The notes beneath the pieces were generated by a model, which was not told the origin of the DNA, made no database searches, and saw only the letters and a program-made list of their open reading frames with translations. The translations under genes and the position numbers were made by a program. Below are positions 21,354 to 29,661 of a DNA stretch of 64,000 nucleotides, one piece after another (position 1 is the first letter of the stretch; every line of letters begins with the position of its first letter). Origin of the DNA: CAVSKL01 sp963728475 [NCBI: Candidatus Eiseniibacteriota bacterium] (GTDB taxonomy: Bacteria > Eisenbacteria > RBG-16-71-46 > JABDJR01); contig CAVSKL010000002.1 in assembly GCA_963728475.1 (NCBI GenBank), positions 952,358-1,016,357 on the forward strand, read 5' to 3'.

Positions 21354-22772
21354 TCAAGGTTTCCAGAAGGCCAGGGGGGCCAACCGGCGGCTCTGCAGCT
21401 CCCGGAACGCCTCCACCTCCGCCTCGGAATCCGCCTCACCCAACCCCCATCGCATGCGCCAGAGCTTGGCTCCCAGCCGCAACAACCCCTCGTCCACCCT
21501 CCCCTCGTGTCCCAGGCGCGAGCGGCGGAGGAACACGTCCTCCAACCGCACCGCGTCCTCCTCGGTAAAGGCCCGCCGGACCAGGGCTGGATCATCCCCC
21601 ACCGGCGCCGCCGCGGGAAGGGGGGCGGTCCGGGTGGGATGCTCGACCGGCTTGCGCCCCAGCGCCCGCTCCACCCGGTCCGCGGCCTCCTCCGCTACCG
21701 CGCGGTAGGCCGTGTACTTCCCCCCGAAGATCGAGATCACCCGCCCCCCCGGATCGTTCACGATCCGCTCCTCCCGGGGAAGGGACGAGGGAGGCCCCTC
21801 CCCGTCGAGGAGCGGCCGCAGCCCGCAGATGAGGCCGACCGCGCGCCAGCCGCGCCACTCCGGGAACTGGGCGCCGAACGCCGAGGCCAGGTAGCGGATC
21901 TCCTCCTCCCGGGGGACCGGCTCCCGGGTGGGGGTGTCCTCGTCGAGGTCGGTGGTGCCGAGAAGGCTCATGCCGGCGCCGAAGGGCAGGAGAAAGAGCG
22001 CCCGTCCGTCGGCGCGGGCGAAGAAGAGCCGGGCGTCGCCGTCGGCGCGCCGGTCGAGCACCACGTGGGTGCCGCGGGTGAGGCGGAGCCTGGGGGCGCC
22101 GGCGCCCGCCACCAACGAAGCCCAGGGACCGGCGGCGTTGACGAAGACGTCGGCGCGCGCGATCCCCTCCCGCCCGCTCAGCCGGTCCCGCACCCGGGCT
22201 CCCACGATCCGGTCGCGCTCGCGCGCCCACTCCAGCCACTCCACGTAGGAAAGCGCCAGCGCCCCGTGGCGGCGGGCATCGAGCATCACCTCCAGGGCGA
22301 AGCGGGCGTCGTCCACGGTCGCGTCCAGGTAGACCGGCTCCGATTCCCAGAACCGCGCCCGGGAGAAGTCGCCGGAAAGGGCGCCATAGAGCGCGATCCC
22401 CGCCCGCACCATCCATCGCGGGGTGGCCCCGGGGGGGGGCGGCGGCACCCGGAAGCGGAGCGGACGCACCAGGTCCGGCGCGAGCCTGAGGTGCAGGTCG
22501 CGCTCGCGCAGCCCCTCGCGCACCAGGCCCAGGCGGCCGGACCTCAGGTAGCGGAGCCCGCCGTGCAGGAGCTTGGACGACCGGCTGCTGGTCCCCGAGG
22601 CCCAGTCGTCCCGCTCGATCATCGCGGTGCGGATCCCGCGGAGGGCGGCGTCGCGGGCGGTCCCCGCGCCGTGGATGCCGCCCCCCACCACCAGCACCTC
22701 GTGGTGTTCCCCCACCAGGCGTTCCCAGTCCGGGCGCACCGGGAGCGCCGTTCCCAGGGCGAGCCGGCTCAC
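21354..22772 (-). CDS. glpD: Glycerol-3-phosphate dehydrogenase (FAD-dependent)
   Basis: Membrane-associated flavoenzyme that oxidises glycerol-3-phosphate to dihydroxyacetone phosphate and feeds electrons to quinone. The 472-aa protein has the FAD-binding Rossmann motif VLVVGGGIHGAGTARDAALR near residue 27. It also has the GlpD signature SSRSSKLLHGGLRYLRSG and the C-terminal FAD-contact motif ISIFGGKYTAYRAVAEEAA. The C-terminal GlpD helical domain (VRRAFTEEDAVRLEDVFLRR) is also present. The start is GTG 22772, only 26 bases from the divergent hydrolase gene. No glpK or glpF nearby. Secure as GlpD/GlpA family. Confidence 0.93.
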   Translation of the reverse strand: MSRLALGTALPVRPDWERLVGEHHEVLVVGGGIHGAGTARDAALRGIRTAMIERDDWASGTSSRSSKLLHGGLRYLRSGRLGLVREGLRERDLHLRLAPDLVRPLRFRVPPPPPGATPRWMVRAGIALYGALSGDFSRARFWESEPVYLDATVDDARFALEVMLDARRHGALALSYVEWLEWARERDRIVGARVRDRLSGREGIARADVFVNAAGPWASLVAGAGAPRLRLTRGTHVVLDRRADGDARLFFARADGRALFLLPFGAGMSLLGTTDLDEDTPTREPVPREEEIRYLASAFGAQFPEWRGWRAVGLICGLRPLLDGEGPPSSLPREERIVNDPGGRVISIFGGKYTAYRAVAEEAADRVERALGRKPVEHPTRTAPLPAAAPVGDDPALVRRAFTEEDAVRLEDVFLRRSRLGHEGRVDEGLLRLGAKLWRMRWGLGEADSEAEVEAFRELQSRRLAPLAFWKP

Positions 22773-22786
22773 CGGCGGCCTCCGGG

Positions 22787-22792
22787 TATACT
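22787..22792 (+). promoter_or_regulatory. TATACT -10 element seven bases before an ATG (leaderless transcript?)
   Basis: TATACT at 22787-22792 ends six bases before the hydrolase ATG at 22799, placing the expected transcription start at or next to the A of ATG. No ribosome binding site precedes the ATG. This fits a leaderless mRNA; no -35 match is seen. Confidence 0.45.
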
Positions 22793-22798
22793 GGCGCC

Positions 22799-23854
22799 AT
22801 GACCGGCCCCGAACCCGCGCTTCCCGGCGGGGATGCGTTCACCACCCTCGCCCTTCCGTTCACGAGCGAGGTCCCGTGCCGGGTCCGCCCCGGCCCCCGG
22901 CCCGACTCCCCGCTGGTGGTGCTCTGCCACGGGATGGGCGAGGACCCCGCCCGCGCTTCCGCCGGCTGGCCCGAGGTCGCCGCCCTCCCCGCGCATCTGG
23001 TGGTCCCCTCCGGACCCTATCCCTTCGAGATCCGGAGCGGCGCCGGGATCCGGATCGGGCATGCCTGGTACCTGTACGACGGGGGGCCCGGCCGCTTCCG
23101 GGAGACGGTGGACCGGAGCGCGGCTTGGCTGGCCGCCGCGCTGGAGGGAATCGAGCGCGACCGGGAGTGGGCCCCGTCCGGACGGGCCCTGGTCGGGCAC
23201 TCGCAGGGGGCCTATTTCGGCTACCTGCTGGCGCTCCGGCGCCAGGATCTCTTCGACCGGCTGGTGGCGGTGGCGGGCCGGCTCAAGGAGGAGTTCGCGG
23301 CGGAACCCCTGGCCGGGCCGGGGCGGTTGCGGACCCTGATCGTCCACGGCGAGGCGGACCGGGCGGTCCCTCCCGACGCCGCGCGCCGTTCCGAGGCCGC
23401 GCTCCGGCGGGCCGGCTACGCGGTGGAACTCCGGCTCCTTCCCGGCGGCCACCGCCTCTCCCCGGACCGCGACGCCGCCGCCGCCCGGTGGCTGGCCGCG
23501 GCCTGGAATCTTCCCTCGTCCCCGGCCCTGCATCCCCCTGCCTCCCCGCGCCGCTCCGTGGTATTCTCGGCCGCCACGGAGGACAAACCGGCCATGATCG
23601 ACTACATCAACACCGATCCGCTCAAGGTGGGCATGCGGGTCAAGGTCCAGCACAAGTTCTCGCGCGACCTCGACCCCTCCCGTCCCGGCGGCCCCATCGA
23701 GTCCCAATACCTCTACCTCCCCGGCACCGTCATCGAGAGCCGCAAGATCCACGGCCGCCAGGAGTTCAAGGTAAAGCTGGAACAGCCCCACCCCGCGGGC
23801 CAGGAGTGGTTCTGGCTAGGGGTGGTCTTTCCGGAGGGGAAGGAGCCCCGGTAA
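22799..23854 (+). CDS. Alpha/beta hydrolase (phospholipase/carboxylesterase type) with 86-aa C-terminal extension
   Basis: A 351-aa frame whose first about 240 residues are a serine hydrolase of the phospholipase/carboxylesterase (Abhydrolase_2) type. The nucleophile is in GHSQGAYFG, the acid in IVHGEADRAVPP and the His in LLPGGHRLSP, with LVVLCHGMGEDP as the oxyanion strand. After a Pro/Ser-rich stretch the same frame continues into MIDYINTDPLKVGMRVKVQ..., an 86-residue unit I do not recognise. Directly ahead of that Met (ATG 23594) are a TATTCT box at 23562 and GGAGG at 23578, so the last part may be an independent gene whose upstream neighbour lost its stop codon. The hydrolase role is secure; the fusion is doubtful. 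Confidence 0.75.
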   Translation: MTGPEPALPGGDAFTTLALPFTSEVPCRVRPGPRPDSPLVVLCHGMGEDPARASAGWPEVAALPAHLVVPSGPYPFEIRSGAGIRIGHAWYLYDGGPGRFRETVDRSAAWLAAALEGIERDREWAPSGRALVGHSQGAYFGYLLALRRQDLFDRLVAVAGRLKEEFAAEPLAGPGRLRTLIVHGEADRAVPPDAARRSEAALRRAGYAVELRLLPGGHRLSPDRDAAAARWLAAAWNLPSSPALHPPASPRRSVVFSAATEDKPAMIDYINTDPLKVGMRVKVQHKFSRDLDPSRPGGPIESQYLYLPGTVIESRKIHGRQEFKVKLEQPHPAGQEWFWLGVVFPEGKEPR

Positions 23855-23879
23855 GCGACGGTTCCGATCCCCGGTCGCC

Positions 23880-24782
23880 TCACCCCTCCGCCTCCTCGCC
23901 GGAGCCCGTCGCGGCCAGGGCGGGCAGCCGCGCCGCCCCCTTCCACACCCGGTCCTCCACCGTATCCAGGAAGAGTTGCAGGTGCGGGAAGGGGATCTCG
24001 ATCCCGGCCCCGTCCAGGGCCAGCTTGCACGCCTCCATCACCCGGAAGTGCACCGGCCGTTCCTGGGAGGGGTCGTCGATCCAGACCCGCACCCTGAGGT
24101 TCACGCTGGAGTCGCCCAGGTCCTCCAGCACCACGTCGGGTTCCGGCGACTCCATGATCCCCTTCTGCCCCCGCACCGCCTCCAGCAACACTTTCCGCGC
24201 CTCCGGAATCGATTCCTTGTAGGCGATCCCGATCGGGATCTCGAGCCGGGTCTCGCCGTGCTTGGAGTGGTTGACCAATACCTCGTCGATGATCTTCTTG
24301 TTGGGAATGACCACGTAGGTATTGTTGTTGGTGCGGATGCGGGTGGTGCGCATGGTGATGAGGCTCACCTGCCCGTACTGCTCGGACACGCTGACCCAGT
24401 CTCCCACCGTGAACGGCTTGTCCCAGAAGATGAGAAAACCCGCGATCATGTTGGCGAGGGAATCCTGGGCGGCGAACCCCACCGCGATGCCGGCCACCCC
24501 GAGACCGGCCAGGGCCGCCCCCACGTCGATCCCGATCTGGTCGGCGGCCATGATGAGTCCGAACACCACGAGGACAAAACGATAGATGTTGTCCACCAGC
24601 ATGTGGATGAGAGTCTCGTGGAAGCCGGTGCGGCGGAGCACCAGCCGGAGCGATCCCCGGGTGAGGCGGAAGAGCACCCAGAACGCGATCAGGATCGCCA
24701 CCGCGGCAACCAGGTTGGGCAGGAAGCGCACGACCGCATCCAGAAGCCTGTGCAGATCCTTGGAGCTGAAGAACGAGGGCAT
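23880..24782 (-). CDS. mscS: MscS-family mechanosensitive ion channel
   Basis: Small-conductance mechanosensitive channel that opens under membrane tension to release solutes during hypo-osmotic shock. The 300-aa protein has three membrane helices (LPNLVAAVAILIAFWVLF, MLVDNIYRFVLVVFGLIM and the pore helix). The pore helix has the expected Gly/Ala pattern GAALAGLGVAGIAVGFAAQ. It is followed by the MscS beta domain (GDWVSVSEQYGQVSLITMRT, VVIPNKKIIDEVLVNHS) and the alpha/beta C-terminal cage. Length matches canonical MscS (286 aa in E. coli). Convergent with the hydrolase gene and divergent from sfsA. Confidence 0.94.
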   Translation of the reverse strand: MPSFFSSKDLHRLLDAVVRFLPNLVAAVAILIAFWVLFRLTRGSLRLVLRRTGFHETLIHMLVDNIYRFVLVVFGLIMAADQIGIDVGAALAGLGVAGIAVGFAAQDSLANMIAGFLIFWDKPFTVGDWVSVSEQYGQVSLITMRTTRIRTNNNTYVVIPNKKIIDEVLVNHSKHGETRLEIPIGIAYKESIPEARKVLLEAVRGQKGIMESPEPDVVLEDLGDSSVNLRVRVWIDDPSQERPVHFRVMEACKLALDGAGIEIPFPHLQLFLDTVEDRVWKGAARLPALAATGSGEEAEG

Positions 24783-24914
24783 GGACGACCTCCTCTGGCG
24801 CGGGAGCGAACCGGCGCGCGACGCGGGGCCGGCGGCGTGGGCACCCGTCGGGGGCTAGCGTAGCAGGCGCCCCCCCGCCCGGCCATCGCGCCCCGCGTGT
24901 TACCCTCCCCGGCC

Positions 24915-25646
24915 ATGCGGTATCCCGGCCCCCTGATGGACGCGGTCCTTCTCGCCCGCTACAAGCGTTTCCTCGCCGACCTCCGGCTCGCCGACGGGCG
25001 CACGGTGACCGCCCACCTCGCCAACCCCGGCTCGATGCTCGGCCTGGCCCGCCCCGGGACCCCGGCGCGGGCGCTCTTCACCGGCGACCCCGCCCGCAAG
25101 CTCCCCTGGTCGCTGGAAGCGGTGCGCGCCGGACGGACCTGGGTGGGAGTGAACACCCTGCGGGCCAACCGCGTGGTGGAGGAGGCGCTCCTCGCCGGCC
25201 GGGTGGCGCCGCTCGCCCCCTACCCGAGGCTCCGCCGGGAGGTCGGCTGGCCGGGGGGCCGCGCCGACTTCCGGCTCGAGGACGCGGACGGGCGCCGCTG
25301 CTGGGTCGAGGTCAAGAACGTGACCCTGGCCCGGCGCGGCCACGGCTACTTTCCCGACTCGGTCACCGAGCGGGGGCAGCGCCATCTCCTGGCCCTGGCC
25401 GGCTGCGCCGCCCGGGGCGACCGGGCGGTGCTGCTGTTCGCGGTGACCCGGGGGGACGTGCGCCGGGTCGGTCCCGCCGACGGGATCGATCCCCGCTACG
25501 GGGAGCTTCTCCGCAAGGTGCTCGACGCGGGGGTGGAGGCCCTCGCCTACCGGGTGCGGGTGCTGCGCGACCGGCTCGTCCTCGGCGAACGGCTCGCGGT
25601 GGATCCGGGGCCGCACCCGGTCGGCCGGCGCGACTTTCCGCCGTGA
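24915..25646 (+). CDS. sfsA: SfsA family DNA/RNA nuclease-like protein
   Basis: SfsA ('sugar fermentation stimulation') homologue, 243 aa from ATG 24915. The family has an N-terminal OB-fold and a PD-(D/E)XK-like nuclease core. Here the family motifs VTAHLANPGSMLGL, VGVNTLRANRVVEEAL, ADFRLEDADGRRCWVEVKNV and FPDSVTERGQRHLLAL are all visible, the last three carrying the putative active-site Asp, Glu and Lys. The frame opens six codons earlier at GTG 24897, but the ATG directly preceding RYPGPLMDAVLLARYKRF matches the family start. Physiological role unsettled in the literature. Secure family call. Confidence 0.93.
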   Translation: MRYPGPLMDAVLLARYKRFLADLRLADGRTVTAHLANPGSMLGLARPGTPARALFTGDPARKLPWSLEAVRAGRTWVGVNTLRANRVVEEALLAGRVAPLAPYPRLRREVGWPGGRADFRLEDADGRRCWVEVKNVTLARRGHGYFPDSVTERGQRHLLALAGCAARGDRAVLLFAVTRGDVRRVGPADGIDPRYGELLRKVLDAGVEALAYRVRVLRDRLVLGERLAVDPGPHPVGRRDFPP

Positions 25647-25850
25647 CCGGGGCCGGAAACGCTCCCGGCGCCCCTCCCCGGTTGCCAACGCCCTTCACCC
25701 CCCTTTACCATGAATCGGTTCGGCGTTGCCGTCCGCGTGCGGCCGGGGCCCGGGGTCCGGCCGCCCCCACCGACGGGCGAAGACGGGTGCGCTCCGCCCC
25801 GCGGAGCGGTGATCGGGTCGGACGACCCGGATGACGACGAGAGGAACGCA

Positions 25851-26126
25851 ATGACCTACATCATCGGTGAACCCTGCATCGGTACCAAGGACACCTCCTG
25901 TGTCGATGTCTGCCCGGTGGACTGCATCCACCCGCGCAAGGACGAAGAGGGCTTCGAAGCGGACAAGATGCTCTACATCGACCCGGAGGAGTGCATCGAT
26001 TGCGGGGCCTGCGAGCCCGCCTGCCCGGTGGCCGCCATCGGTCCCGAGGACGCGCCCATCGAGGGGGTGAGCGAGGAAGACTGGGCCAAATGGGGGAAGA
26101 TCAACGCCGACTACTACAAGAAATAG
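25851..26126 (+). CDS. fdxA: 7Fe ferredoxin ([3Fe-4S][4Fe-4S])
   Basis: A 91-aa electron carrier. The first cluster motif [17 protein letters not shown] has the wider C-x7-C-x3-C spacing typical of a 3Fe-4S/4Fe-4S ferredoxin, and the second [16 protein letters not shown] is a normal 4Fe-4S motif. The C-terminal region [17 protein letters not shown] is typical of the FdxA family. ATG 25851 is used with GAGAGGAACGCA upstream; the longer open frame from 25710 adds an unrelated Pro/Arg-rich stretch. It precedes transketolase by about 80 bases. The gene symbol is by family resemblance. Confidence 0.92.
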   Translation: MTYIIGEPCIGTKDTSCVDVCPVDCIHPRKDEEGFEADKMLYIDPEECIDCGACEPACPVAAIGPEDAPIEGVSEEDWAKWGKINADYYKK

Positions 26127-26206
26127 CCGAGGCCCGAACCGGCCGGACCGTCCCCGGGCATCCCGCGCGGACCGGTCCGGGCGCCCGGGCCGGGGAGAAT
26201 GTGATC

Positions 26207-28240
26207 GTGAGCACCTTGAAGACCGAGTTGCAGGAATCGCTGGCGGATCAGAGCCTGGAGCAGCGCGCGGTCAACACCATCCGCTGCCTGGCCATGGACG
26301 CGGTGCAGAAGGCGGACAGCGGCCACCCCGGAGCCCCCATGGGCATGGCCGACATGGCCTACGTGCTGTGGACGCGCTTTTTGCGTTTCGATCCGGAGCA
26401 CCCGCAGTGGCCGGACCGGGACCGGTTCGTGCTGAGCGCGGGGCACGCCTGCATGCTGCAGTACGCGCTCCTCTACCTCACCGGATTCGACCTGGGGCTC
26501 GACGACATCAAGCAGTTCCGCCAGTGGGGCAGCCGCACTCCGGGACATCCCGAGTACGGGCTCACCCCCGGGATCGAGGTCACCACCGGGCCCCTGGGCC
26601 AGGGGATCTCGAACGCGGTGGGGATGGCGGCGGCCGAGGCCCATCTCGCCGCGCGGCTCAACACCCCGGAATTTTCCCCCGTCGACCACCGCACCTACGT
26701 CTTCGCCTCGGACGGGGATCTCATGGAGGGGGTGCAGTCGGAAGCGGCCTCCCTGGCCGGCCAGATGAAGCTCGGGAAGCTCATCGTCTGCTACGACGAC
26801 AACCACATCACCATCGACGGGGATACCGCCCTCGCCTTCGACGGCGAGGACAAGGGGAAGCGGTACGAAGCCTACGGCTGGCACGTCCAGCGGATCGACG
26901 GCCACGACCGCGAGGCGGTCGCCGCCGCCCTGGAGGCGGCCCGGGCCGAGACCGGCCGGCCGTCGTTGATCGTGGCCCGCACCCACATCGCGTTGGGCGC
27001 GCCCAACAAGCAAGACACCTCCGAAGCCCACGGCTCGCCCCTGGGCGAAGAGGAGATCCGCGGGGCCAAGCGGGCCTACGGGTTCGATCCCGACGTGAAA
27101 TTCCCGGTGGCCGCGGACGTGCTCGAGCACTATCGCGCCGCCGGGCGCCGGAACGCGCCCGCCCGTGAACAATGGGAGCGGGATTTCGCCGCCTGGAAGC
27201 AGAAGAATCCGGAGAAGGGAGGGCTCTGGGATGCGCTCCACGACCCCCGGATCCCCGGGGACGCGGCCGGCCGCCCCACCTTCGAGACCGGCAAGATGAT
27301 CGCCACCCGCTCCGCCTCGGGGAAGGCGCTGGGATGGATCAAGCAGCACGTCCCCGGGCTGGTAGGCGGAAGCGCGGACCTGGAGCCCTCCAACAAGACG
27401 TTCAACGAGGGGGACGTCGCCTTCTCCGCCGCCCGCCGCGACGGCCGGTACTTCCACTTCGGGGTGCGCGAGCACGCCATGGCCGCGATCATGAACGGCA
27501 TGGCGGTCCACGGGGGGCTCCTCCCCTACGGCGGCACCTTCCTCATCTTCAGCGACTACCTGCGGCCGTCCCTGCGCCTGGCCGCGTTCATGAAGGCCCA
27601 CGTGGTCTACGTGTTCACCCATGACTCCATCTTCCTGGGCGAGGACGGGCCCACCCACCAGCCGGTGGCCCAGCTCGCCGCCCTCCGCGCCATACCCCAC
27701 ATGACGGTGATCCGGCCCGCCGACGCCCGGGAGACGGTGGCGGCGTGGGAGACGGCGGTCTCGCGGAAGGGGCCGGTCGCGCTCAGCCTCACCCGGCAGG
27801 ACATCCCGGTACTGGACTACGACGGCCTGGGGTCCCGGCCCGAGGTCGCCCGCGGCGCCTACGTGCTCCTCGACTGCGAGGGGACGCCGGAGCTGATCGC
27901 GTTCGCCACCGGATCCGAGGTCTACGTCACCCTCCAGGCCGCGCAGTCGCTGGCTTCCGAGGGGGCGAAGGTCCGGGTGGTGTCGGTCCCCTCCTGGGAG
28001 ATCTTCTTCGAGCAGGACGAGGAGTATCGCCGCCGGATCCTGGCCCCGGAGGCGACGAACCGCATGGCGGTGGAGGCGGCCTCGCCGTTCGGGTGGGAGC
28101 GCTTCGTGGGAATGGACGGCGAGATCGTGGGGGTGGACCGGTTCGGGGAATCCGCCCCCTGGGAGGTGATCCAGGAGAAGTTCGGGTTCACCGCGAAGGC
28201 GATCGAGAAGGTCATGCGCCGGCGGCTGGACCGCGCCTGA
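26207..28240 (+). CDS. tkt: Transketolase
   Basis: Thiamine-diphosphate enzyme of the non-oxidative pentose phosphate pathway that moves two-carbon ketol units between sugar phosphates. About 677 aa, the normal length. Visible marks: [20 protein letters not shown] at the N-terminus, the ThDP/metal motif [20 protein letters not shown] with DDNHITIDG, and the pyrimidine-domain motif [22 protein letters not shown] 26207 is chosen, about ten bases after GGGGAG; GTG 26201 is possible. The stop codon overlaps the thyA start by one base (TGATG), showing translational coupling in a tkt-thyA-folA unit. Confidence 0.96.
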   Translation: MSTLKTELQESLADQSLEQRAVNTIRCLAMDAVQKADSGHPGAPMGMADMAYVLWTRFLRFDPEHPQWPDRDRFVLSAGHACMLQYALLYLTGFDLGLDDIKQFRQWGSRTPGHPEYGLTPGIEVTTGPLGQGISNAVGMAAAEAHLAARLNTPEFSPVDHRTYVFASDGDLMEGVQSEAASLAGQMKLGKLIVCYDDNHITIDGDTALAFDGEDKGKRYEAYGWHVQRIDGHDREAVAAALEAARAETGRPSLIVARTHIALGAPNKQDTSEAHGSPLGEEEIRGAKRAYGFDPDVKFPVAADVLEHYRAAGRRNAPAREQWERDFAAWKQKNPEKGGLWDALHDPRIPGDAAGRPTFETGKMIATRSASGKALGWIKQHVPGLVGGSADLEPSNKTFNEGDVAFSAARRDGRYFHFGVREHAMAAIMNGMAVHGGLLPYGGTFLIFSDYLRPSLRLAAFMKAHVVYVFTHDSIFLGEDGPTHQPVAQLAALRAIPHMTVIRPADARETVAAWETAVSRKGPVALSLTRQDIPVLDYDGLGSRPEVARGAYVLLDCEGTPELIAFATGSEVYVTLQAAQSLASEGAKVRVVSVPSWEIFFEQDEEYRRRILAPEATNRMAVEAASPFGWERFVGMDGEIVGVDRFGESAPWEVIQEKFGFTAKAIEKVMRRRLDRA

Positions 28241-29034
28241 TGAAAGCCTATCTGGACCTCCTCCGGCGCATCCTCGACGAGGGGGCGCCCAAGGAGGACC
28301 GGACCGGGACCGGCACCCTGAGCGTGTTCGGCCACCAGATGCGGCTCGACCTCAGCCGGGGCTTCCCCCTCCTCACCACCAAGCGGCTCCACCTGCGCTC
28401 CATCGTGGTGGAACTCCTGTGGTTCCTGCGGGGGGAAACCAACCTCCGGTATCTGCACGAGAACGGCGTGAAGATCTGGGACGAGTGGGCGGACGAGCGC
28501 GGGGAGCTGGGGCCGGTCTACGGCTTCCAGTGGCGCCACTGGCGGGGGCGGGACGGACGTTCGGTGGACCAGATCGCCGAGGCGGTGCGCCTCCTACGCG
28601 AGAACCCCTCCTCGCGCCGGATCCTGGTGAGCGCCTGGAACCCGGCCGAGCTGGACGAGATGGCGCTCCCCCCCTGCCACGCCCTGTTCCAGTTCTACGT
28701 GGTGCAGGGACGGCTCTCCTGCCAGCTCTACCAGCGGAGCGCCGACGTCTTCCTGGGGGTGCCGTTCAACATCGCCTCCTACGCGCTTCTCACCCACATG
28801 ATGGCCCAGGTGGCCGGGCTCCTCCCCGGCGAATTCATCCACACCTTCGGCGACGCCCACCTCTACCGGAACCACCTGGAGCAGGCCCGCCTCCAGCTCG
28901 AGCGCGAGCCGCGCCCGCTCCCGGTGCTGGAGCTGAACCCCGAGATCCGCGACATCTTCGCCTTCCGCTACGAGGACGTCGCGATCCGGGACTACCATCC
29001 CCACCCCCACATCAAGGCTCCGATCTCGGTATGA
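28240..29034 (+). CDS. thyA: Thymidylate synthase
   Basis: Makes dTMP from dUMP with methylene-tetrahydrofolate, producing dihydrofolate. The 264-aa protein has exactly the length of E. coli ThyA. It carries the catalytic Cys in [13 protein letters not shown], the dUMP-binding [20 protein letters not shown], and the folate-site [14 protein letters not shown]. The C-terminus HIKAPISV is the conserved closing segment. The start ATG overlaps the tkt stop by one base, and its stop overlaps the folA start (ATGA). That makes biochemical sense, since DHFR regenerates the folate consumed here. Very secure. Confidence 0.98.
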   Translation: MKAYLDLLRRILDEGAPKEDRTGTGTLSVFGHQMRLDLSRGFPLLTTKRLHLRSIVVELLWFLRGETNLRYLHENGVKIWDEWADERGELGPVYGFQWRHWRGRDGRSVDQIAEAVRLLRENPSSRRILVSAWNPAELDEMALPPCHALFQFYVVQGRLSCQLYQRSADVFLGVPFNIASYALLTHMMAQVAGLLPGEFIHTFGDAHLYRNHLEQARLQLEREPRPLPVLELNPEIRDIFAFRYEDVAIRDYHPHPHIKAPISV

Positions 29035-29516
29035 TCCTGTCGCTCATCGTGGCCATGGGCGAGAACCGGGCGATCGGCCGGGGGGGCGGCCTCCCCTGGC
29101 GGCTTCCCGCCGACCTTTCCCGGTTCAAAGCGCTGACCATGGGGCACGTGCTGGTGGTGGGGCGTAAGACCTGGGACTCCATCGGCCGCCCGCTTCCCGG
29201 CCGGCGGATGGTGGTGCTCACCCACGACCCGTCCTTCTCCGCGGCCGGGGTGGAGAGCGCGCGGTCCCTGGACGAGGCGCTCGCCGCGCATGCCGCCGAG
29301 ACCGAGGTGTTCGTGGGCGGGGGGGCCTCGGTCTATCGCGAGGCGCTTCCGCGGGCAGGGCGGATCTATCTCACCCTGGTCCATGCCGCTCCCGAGGGGG
29401 ACGTGTTCTTCCCCGACCTCGACCCGGCCGAATGGATCCTGGAGTCGGGCGAGACGCATGGCGGCGACGACCGCCACGCCTTCCCGTACGAATTCCGGGT
29501 TTATGTCCGCCGCTGA
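29031..29516 (+). CDS. folA: Dihydrofolate reductase
   Basis: Reduces dihydrofolate to tetrahydrofolate with NADPH, closing the thymidylate cycle with ThyA. The 161-aa protein has [39 protein letters not shown] with the catalytic acid, the NADPH motif [17 protein letters not shown], and [14 protein letters not shown]. The start ATG overlaps the thyA stop by four bases (ATGA). Last gene of the tkt-thyA-folA run; about 145 non-coding bases follow before the next gene. Confidence 0.97.
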   Translation: MILSLIVAMGENRAIGRGGGLPWRLPADLSRFKALTMGHVLVVGRKTWDSIGRPLPGRRMVVLTHDPSFSAAGVESARSLDEALAAHAAETEVFVGGGASVYREALPRAGRIYLTLVHAAPEGDVFFPDLDPAEWILESGETHGGDDRHAFPYEFRVYVRR

Positions 29517-29597
29517 AGTGACGGCGTAGCCGGCTCGACGGTTACGCGATCGCGGGCCCGGCGCGCTTTTCGGTACCTCCTGGCGTGACTCCGCGGG

Positions 29598-29603
29598 TAG
29601 ACT
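29598..29603 (+). promoter_or_regulatory. Candidate -10 element for the sulfatase-fold gene
   Basis: TAGACT at 29598-29603, 58 bases before ATG 29662, in the spacer after folA. No clear -35. Confidence 0.3.
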
Positions 29604-29661
29604 GTTGGCACCCCTCCCCTCAGTCCCTTGGAGGGGCTTTTCCAAAGCCGTCGCTATCCCG

